Source: an uncultured Ilumatobacter sp. | Lineage (GTDB): Bacteria > Actinomycetota > Acidimicrobiia > Acidimicrobiales > Ilumatobacteraceae | Length of the DNA stretch: 9,805 bases | Reading direction: 5' to 3' | Assembly (NCBI GenBank): GCA_938049325.1 | Contig: CALICC010000280.1 | Coordinates: 1-9,805, forward strand | Shown here: positions 5,970 to 9,805 of the stretch, piece after piece | Position numbering within the stretch: position 1 is the stretch's first letter | Layout: the number at the start of each line of letters is the position of its first letter | The notes under the pieces: generated by a model | The model's input: the letters and a program-made list of their open reading frames with translations, nothing else | Databases searched by the model: none | Told to the model about the DNA's origin: nothing | Made by a program: the position numbers and the translations under genes

Positions 5970-7193
5970 TCAATCGTCGCCCTCGAACATCGCCTCCAAT
6001 GCTCCGTCGAGCACGTGGTTCGCGATATCTGCGGTGAGATCACCGTCTTCGTCGCGGTCCGAGTTGGCCGCGATGAAGACGGCGACGTCGTGATCAACCA
6101 AGCGCAGAAAGTCAGCGTAGAAGAAGCCGTTCGATCCGTCGTGCGTGATCAGCGGAGCCCCCGTCGTCGGGATGATCGCCCAGCCGTAGCCGTAACCGAT
6201 GCCCACCTCCGGTACGTCGAGAACATGAGGTGCGAAGAACTTCGACTTGGCCGTCGCGTCGAGGACCTGTTCGCCCAACAGGGCTGCGTCCCACCGGAGC
6301 ATGTCGGCTCCTGTCGAGAGGATCCCGCCGTTGCCAAGCAGGTTCCAGTAGGGGCCGTCAACGTCCCACAGTTGCTCATTGGGACGTCCGAACCGGGCAC
6401 CTGACGCGTGGTCGTAGCCCACGGCGATCGTGTGGTCGTCCCAGTCGGGGAGTAAGTAGCCGGTATCGAACATGCCCGCCGGTTCGAACAACGCCGTGCG
6501 CAGATACTCCTCGTACGGGCCACCGGTCTCGAACTCGATCACGGCTGCGAGCAGCGCGTAGCCGACGTTGGAGTACTCATAGCGTTCGCCCGGGTCGCTC
6601 GCCAGCGGCGTCGCTGCGACCAGCGTGAGGAACTCGCTGCGGCCGATCGGCTGATCATCGGGTCCGAAGCCATGAGGCAGCCCGGCCGTGTGCGTGAGCA
6701 ATTGGTGCAACGTGATGGCGCCTTTGTCATCGGGAAGGCCGGGCACATGATCGCCGAGAGGATCGTTTACCGAGAGCAGACCGTCCATTTCGAGGCGCAG
6801 AATCGCTGCGCCCGTGAACTGTTTGGTGATCGAACCGATGTCGAACACCGTCTCGGCGTCGACCGGCACATCGTTCTCGCGATCGGCGACGCCATACGCC
6901 CGCGTGGTGATGACATCGCCGTCACGCACTGCGATGACGCCGCTGAACCCGCCGGTCTCGATGTCTGTCAAGTACGTGTCGAGGTCGTCGCCGTCCGACG
7001 CTGGGTCGGTGATCGCCGTCGAGGTCTCGGTGGTGACGACGGGCGTCTCGTTGGACGTCGTCGCTGAATCTGCGCCGCTGCTCGAACACGCGCCAACCGC
7101 GAGAGCGAACGCGAGAAGAGGAGGAACCGACAGGTAGCCAAATCCTGTTCGTTGCGCTGGGAGCGGTGGGGTGATGTCAACAAATCGTTTCAT
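5970..7193 (-). CDS. Serine beta-lactamase-family hydrolase, probable lipoprotein
   Basis: This 407-residue protein belongs to the class C beta-lactamase/penicillin-binding-protein-like serine hydrolases (Pfam Beta-lactamase). The three active-site motifs are present: SITK (S121, K124), YSN (207-209) and HDG (351-353) in place of KTG, as is usual in the esterase/peptidase-like branch. Other family stretches are VFDIGSITKQFTGAAIL (117-132), LLTHTAGLPHG (165-175) and GILSTGADMLRW (290-301). The N terminus MKRF, a hydrophobic run YLSVPPLLAFALAVG and the lipobox VGAC with C36, followed by a Ser/Thr-rich linker, indicate an exported lipoprotein. I chose the ATG at 7193 for this signal peptide. The open frame reaches back to 7325, but those 44 extra residues are charged and would bury the signal. 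The site GAGG is close to the start and modest. The substrate could be a peptide, ester or beta-lactam; antibiotic resistance is not implied. Confidence 0.92.
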   Translation of the reverse strand: MKRFVDITPPLPAQRTGFGYLSVPPLLAFALAVGACSSSGADSATTSNETPVVTTETSTAITDPASDGDDLDTYLTDIETGGFSGVIAVRDGDVITTRAYGVADRENDVPVDAETVFDIGSITKQFTGAAILRLEMDGLLSVNDPLGDHVPGLPDDKGAITLHQLLTHTAGLPHGFGPDDQPIGRSEFLTLVAATPLASDPGERYEYSNVGYALLAAVIEFETGGPYEEYLRTALFEPAGMFDTGYLLPDWDDHTIAVGYDHASGARFGRPNEQLWDVDGPYWNLLGNGGILSTGADMLRWDAALLGEQVLDATAKSKFFAPHVLDVPEVGIGYGYGWAIIPTTGAPLITHDGSNGFFYADFLRLVDHDVAVFIAANSDRDEDGDLTADIANHVLDGALEAMFEGDD

Positions 7194-7359
7194 GACCTCA
7201 TCGTGCGGACGGGCGCGACTTCGCACATTCCCCGTTCGACCACGAATCCGGTCGCACGGTCGGCCGAACGGCCAGTGCGTTCCTGGTCGATCGACGGGCC
7301 GATGGCTAGCGTGACTCGATGCCACGGCTTCGCTTCGACCATCTCGTGAGCACGACGCG
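7194..7359. promoter_or_regulatory. Divergent intergenic region (probable promoters for both genes)
   Basis: These 166 bases lie between the divergently oriented lipoprotein and methyltransferase genes and must hold at least one promoter for each. I could not pick out convincing -10/-35 elements, operators or a hairpin. The exact right border depends on the uncertain start of the methyltransferase. Confidence 0.4.
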
Positions 7360-8205
7360 TTGAGCGCATCTGCCGACCGGGTCGAGGGTGTGACCTACAT
7401 CGACGATGCCGGGGACCCTCGTCTCGACGACTACCGCGACATCAACAGCATCGCGGTGCGCGCCGAGGTGGAGGGCGACGAATTCTTCCTCGGCGAGGGG
7501 TATGTCCCGATCGATCGCATGCTCGATTCCGATCATCGGATGCGTTCGGTGTTGCTCCACCCGAAGCGTCTCAAGCGCTTCATCCCGACGATGTCACGCC
7601 CGGAGATGGCCGGGGTTCCGGTGTACGTCGCCGAGCAACCGGTACTGGCCGAGGTCGTCGGCTTCAACATGGACCGGTGCTGTCTCGCATCTGCCTTCCG
7701 GGCCCGACGACCCTCGGTTGCCGAGTTGGCGGGAACATCACGGCGTCTCGTCGTGCTCGAGGCACTCAACGACGATCAGAATGTTGGCGCGATCGCACGC
7801 GCGGCTCGAGCGTTCGGAATCGACGGGATGGTCATCAGTCCGACGTGCAACGACCCATACCAACGGCGCACGGTCAGAGTGAGCATGGGTGAGATCTTGC
7901 ACGTGCCGGTTGCTCGGGCTGAGCCCGGAGACTGGCCGGGTGCGCTCCGCACGCTCATCGACGCCGGGTTCGAGACCTGGGCGCTCACGCCTGACGGTGA
8001 TGCGATCGATCTGTGGGACATGAGCGTTCCGGATCGGGTGGCCGTGGTGCTCGGCGCCGAGGGGCACGGCCTCGAAGCCGCGACCATGGACGCGTCGACT
8101 CACCGAGTTCGGATCGCGATCTCGAGCAATGTCGACTCACTCAACGTCGGCCACGCAGCAGCCGTGACGTTCGCCGTGCTCGGTCGCCCGGCCGAGCCGA
8201 GCTGA
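7360..8205 (+). CDS. SpoU/TrmH-family RNA 2'-O-methyltransferase
   Basis: This protein of up to 281 residues is a SPOUT-class enzyme that moves a methyl group from S-adenosylmethionine to a ribose 2'-OH of rRNA or tRNA. Motif 1 is seen in LVVLEALNDDQNVGAIARAA (130-149), with N141 and R147; motif 2 in AVVLGAEGHGLE (228-239), with E234; motif 3 in NVDSLNVGHAAAVTFAVLG (257-275), forming the knotted cofactor site. The N-terminal part (13-100) resembles the substrate-binding domain of actinobacterial TrmH-like proteins, with DPRLDDYRDI (19-28), EFFLGEGYVPIDRML (41-55) and VLLHPKRL (64-71). The start is unsure: TTG at 7360 gives the full frame, while GTG at 7390 would still keep the domain; neither has a clear ribosome site. 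The exact RNA target (such as 23S rRNA or a tRNA) cannot be told. It stands alone and faces the convergent CAP gene 13 bases away. Confidence 0.92.
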   Translation: MSASADRVEGVTYIDDAGDPRLDDYRDINSIAVRAEVEGDEFFLGEGYVPIDRMLDSDHRMRSVLLHPKRLKRFIPTMSRPEMAGVPVYVAEQPVLAEVVGFNMDRCCLASAFRARRPSVAELAGTSRRLVVLEALNDDQNVGAIARAARAFGIDGMVISPTCNDPYQRRTVRVSMGEILHVPVARAEPGDWPGALRTLIDAGFETWALTPDGDAIDLWDMSVPDRVAVVLGAEGHGLEAATMDASTHRVRIAISSNVDSLNVGHAAAVTFAVLGRPAEPS

Positions 8206-8218
8206 TCGTTCTGCTTCG

Positions 8219-9331
8219 CTAGAACTGATCGGCGTCCATCACGACCACCCAGTAGGTGTGGTCGGTCGAGACGCCGTCGACGACGACGTTGAAGAGGTTG
8301 ACCCGAATGAACCGATCGCTGCCGGTCAGTTCCATGTGGTCGTCGCCATCCCATGCCATGTTGCTCACACCCGTGAGGTCGGGCTCCCAGACGATGACGT
8401 CGTCGGGAATCGTGAGCCCACCGCCGGTGTAGTCACGCACGTAGACGTTCGTGACCGGCACGACCTGACCTTCGGCTTCCATGGTGATCGTGGTTCCCGA
8501 GAAGTCCACGTCGCGGGCGTCGGCATTCGGTGCGAACGACCAACGCGGGTAGATGACCTCGTCGGGGGACCAGCCAGCAGGCGGCCAGGCGACGTACGTC
8601 GTGTCGGGGTCGCGCGTCGCGGTCGGCCAGTTGCTGTCGATCCAGTAGAGCGCGTTGGTGGTCTGATACCAGCCGTTGTAAGTGCCGCCGCTCGTGTCGA
8701 GCCACGCCGCGGAGCCAGACCCGACCTGTGTGAGCGTCGGCGAGGTGATCGCACGGCGGTGGCCGACCAGCGTGTTGTTGGCACCGTTGTCACGCATCTG
8801 CCCTTCGACGCCGCGCGGACCGTTTGCCCGGCCGGGAGTCGACGAGCCCGTGGTTGCACCCCAGCTCAAGTTCGAGTTCGCTGCGCCCACATGCCCCGGA
8901 TCGCTGGTCGAACTCACACACGGATTCCCCGACCCGAACGGATCGTGCGGGTTGCCACCGACGCTGCTCACCTGACGTCGCAGGTGCACCATCGCTGCTT
9001 CCTGAGCGGTTTGGCTCAGACCGCTGTTGAGGGTCACCGGCGGCAGACCGGTCTGCTGGCGGTAGTAGTTGACGATCGACAAGCTGTTGGCCTCGAAAGT
9101 CAGGTCGACCGAACCAGCCGAACACGTCATTGGATTGATACCCGACGGCGCACCAGCGGGCGAGCCGGCCTGCACGGCGTTGATCGCTGGAGCGAACGCC
9201 GATTGGTACGCAGCGACGGCGGCGGCGCGTTCGGCTGACGTGGCGTTGGTTTGCGGATCATCACAGCCGGCAGCGACGAGTGCCGCGGCCGCGATGAAGC
9301 CGATGGACAGATGACGACGGTTTCGTCGCAT
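8219..9331 (-). CDS. CAP/SCP-domain lipoprotein
   Basis: This 370-residue exported protein has a signal peptide MRRNRRHLSIGFIAAAALVA and a lipobox AAGC with C23, so it should be anchored to the cell surface. Residues about 80-250 resemble the divergent bacterial CAP (cysteine-rich secretory protein/SCP) domain: LSIVNYYRQQTGLPPVTLN (84-102), AQEAAMVHLRRQ (109-120), NSNLSWG (152-158), VEGQMRDNGANNTLVGHRRA (175-194) and TQVGSGSA (201-208). C70 and C138 could form a disulfide. The following VAWPPAGWSPDEVIYPRWSF (247-266) and a beta-rich tail to residue 370 match the usual C-terminal part of this large-CAP subgroup. CAP proteins bind lipids or modify the cell envelope, but no specific role can be read here. 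The ATG at 9331 has an AAGGAG site 9 bases upstream. A sigma factor gene precedes it on the same strand and may share its transcript. Confidence 0.9.
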   Translation of the reverse strand: MRRNRRHLSIGFIAAAALVAAGCDDPQTNATSAERAAAVAAYQSAFAPAINAVQAGSPAGAPSGINPMTCSAGSVDLTFEANSLSIVNYYRQQTGLPPVTLNSGLSQTAQEAAMVHLRRQVSSVGGNPHDPFGSGNPCVSSTSDPGHVGAANSNLSWGATTGSSTPGRANGPRGVEGQMRDNGANNTLVGHRRAITSPTLTQVGSGSAAWLDTSGGTYNGWYQTTNALYWIDSNWPTATRDPDTTYVAWPPAGWSPDEVIYPRWSFAPNADARDVDFSGTTITMEAEGQVVPVTNVYVRDYTGGGLTIPDDVIVWEPDLTGVSNMAWDGDDHMELTGSDRFIRVNLFNVVVDGVSTDHTYWVVVMDADQF

Positions 9332-9340
9332 GGGGAGTTG

Positions 9341-9346
9341 CTCCTT
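9341..9346 (-). promoter_or_regulatory. Ribosome binding site of the CAP lipoprotein gene
   Basis: Read on the minus strand this is AAGGAG, nine bases before the ATG at 9331. The stop TAA of another frame (9345-9347) overlaps it, which matters for judging where the sigma gene ends. Confidence 0.7.
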
Positions 9347-9379
9347 ATGAGGTACGAAGCGAGGAGGCCAAGGAAGTGG

Positions 9380-9805
9380 TCAACGTCCCGGCAGTCGAAT
9401 TGCCGGACGGTCGCGACCGTAGCCGCGTCCGTCCTCGACCTGCCCGTTTCTCGGCCCCGATCTGTTCCGGCTGCTGAAACGGATCGGGGTCGAGAACGTG
9501 GAGCGCTGGGCTGCGTCAGCTGCAGGGTGGCGTAGCCGAACGGCGTTGGCGCTCAGGCCGAGGGTGTCGCCGATCTCGGCGGTCGAGAGCAGCTCGATGT
9601 CCGCTAGGAACAACACGGCTCGATCAAGCGGAGTGATGGCGTCGAGATCCGCGAGGTCGGACGGATAGGTCGGCTCGACGGCTTCCGCCGCGCTCAGCTT
9701 CGAGCGCACGCGCCCCCAGTTCCTCAGGCGGCGGCGGTTCGACGCCAGGTTCGCAATGGTCCGCTTGAGGTACGCCGCGGGAAAGTCGATGCGGTGGAGC
9801 GGACC
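9380..9805 (-). CDS. Sigma-70-family (ECF-like) RNA polymerase sigma factor, N-terminal part outside window
   Basis: The frame is open from the window edge for 141 codons and ends at a TGA (9380-9382). The first residues, FPAAYLKRTIANLASNRRRL (8-27 of the visible part), match the end of sigma region 2. Residues 50-101 fit region 4: LADLDAITPLDRAVLFLADI (51-70), then a helix-turn-helix STAEIGDTLGLSANAVRLR (74-92) for contacting the -35 element. An internal GTG at 9709 is not the true start, because the homology runs on to the edge. The final 40 residues (RSTFSTPIRF onward) do not look like a sigma factor; this may be a natural tail or the result of a one-base frameshift. The target genes are unknown. 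Lying 48 bases upstream of the CAP lipoprotein on the same strand, it could control or be co-made with that surface protein. Confidence 0.85.
   Translation of the reverse strand, partial: GPLHRIDFPAAYLKRTIANLASNRRRLRNWGRVRSKLSAAEAVEPTYPSDLADLDAITPLDRAVLFLADIELLSTAEIGDTLGLSANAVRLRHPAADAAQRSTFSTPIRFSSRNRSGPRNGQVEDGRGYGRDRPAIRLPGR

Noticed and set aside
7194..7325. 44-residue N-terminal extension of the beta-lactamase-family protein
   Set aside because: It would place a charged stretch before a clear lipoprotein signal peptide; the ATG at 7193 gives a normal signal and lipobox.
8258..9238. 326-codon open frame on the + strand opposite the CAP gene
   Set aside because: It is antisense to a well-supported lipoprotein gene, has biased Arg/Val/Asp composition and no recognisable domain, as expected for shadow frames in high-GC DNA.
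1..9805. Mobile elements, CRISPR arrays, tRNA or rRNA genes
   Set aside because: I looked for transposase or integrase motifs, regularly spaced repeats and tRNA-like cloverleaf sequences in the gaps and found none.

Overview
The window is high-GC, gene-dense bacterial DNA. Frequent GTG starts, strong AAGGAGG-type ribosome sites, short gaps and the protein families present (2TM domain, divergent CAP lipoprotein, SpoU methyltransferase, acidic small proteins) fit a high-GC actinobacterium. An Acidimicrobiia-like source is possible, but that is an inference from style and not from a marker gene.

Region 1 (1-3992, + strand) is a tightly packed operon. It holds an amidohydrolase-2-like protein with degraded metal ligands, a 169-residue protein of unknown function with an acidic/His motif, a TauD/TfdA-type Fe(II)/2-oxoglutarate dioxygenase, and an N-acyl-D-amino-acid deacylase-like amidohydrolase. 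The junctions are a stop overlapping a Shine-Dalgarno, a 4-nt overlap and a 1-nt overlap, so the four proteins are probably made together. A plausible reading is a catabolic route in which an oxygenase attacks a substrate and amidohydrolase-fold proteins bind or hydrolyse the product. The substrate cannot be read from the sequence. The last codons of another gene probably lie at bases 1-27.

Region 2 (3993-5592) has a 68-residue very acidic protein on the + strand, convergent with a short-chain dehydrogenase on the - strand. A 374-base gap upstream of the dehydrogenase carries an imperfect inverted repeat and a 10-bp palindrome.

Region 3 (5593-8205) holds a small 2TM-domain membrane protein (+), a convergent serine beta-lactamase-family lipoprotein (-), and a divergent SpoU-type RNA 2'-O-methyltransferase (+).

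Region 4 (8206-9805, - strand) has a CAP/SCP-domain lipoprotein preceded by a sigma-70-family factor that is cut off by the window edge. The sigma gene could be in one transcript with the lipoprotein gene.

No RNA gene, CRISPR array, transposase, insertion sequence or phage gene was seen. The most unusual item is the four-gene operon, where both amidohydrolase-fold proteins lack part of the canonical metal-ligand set.
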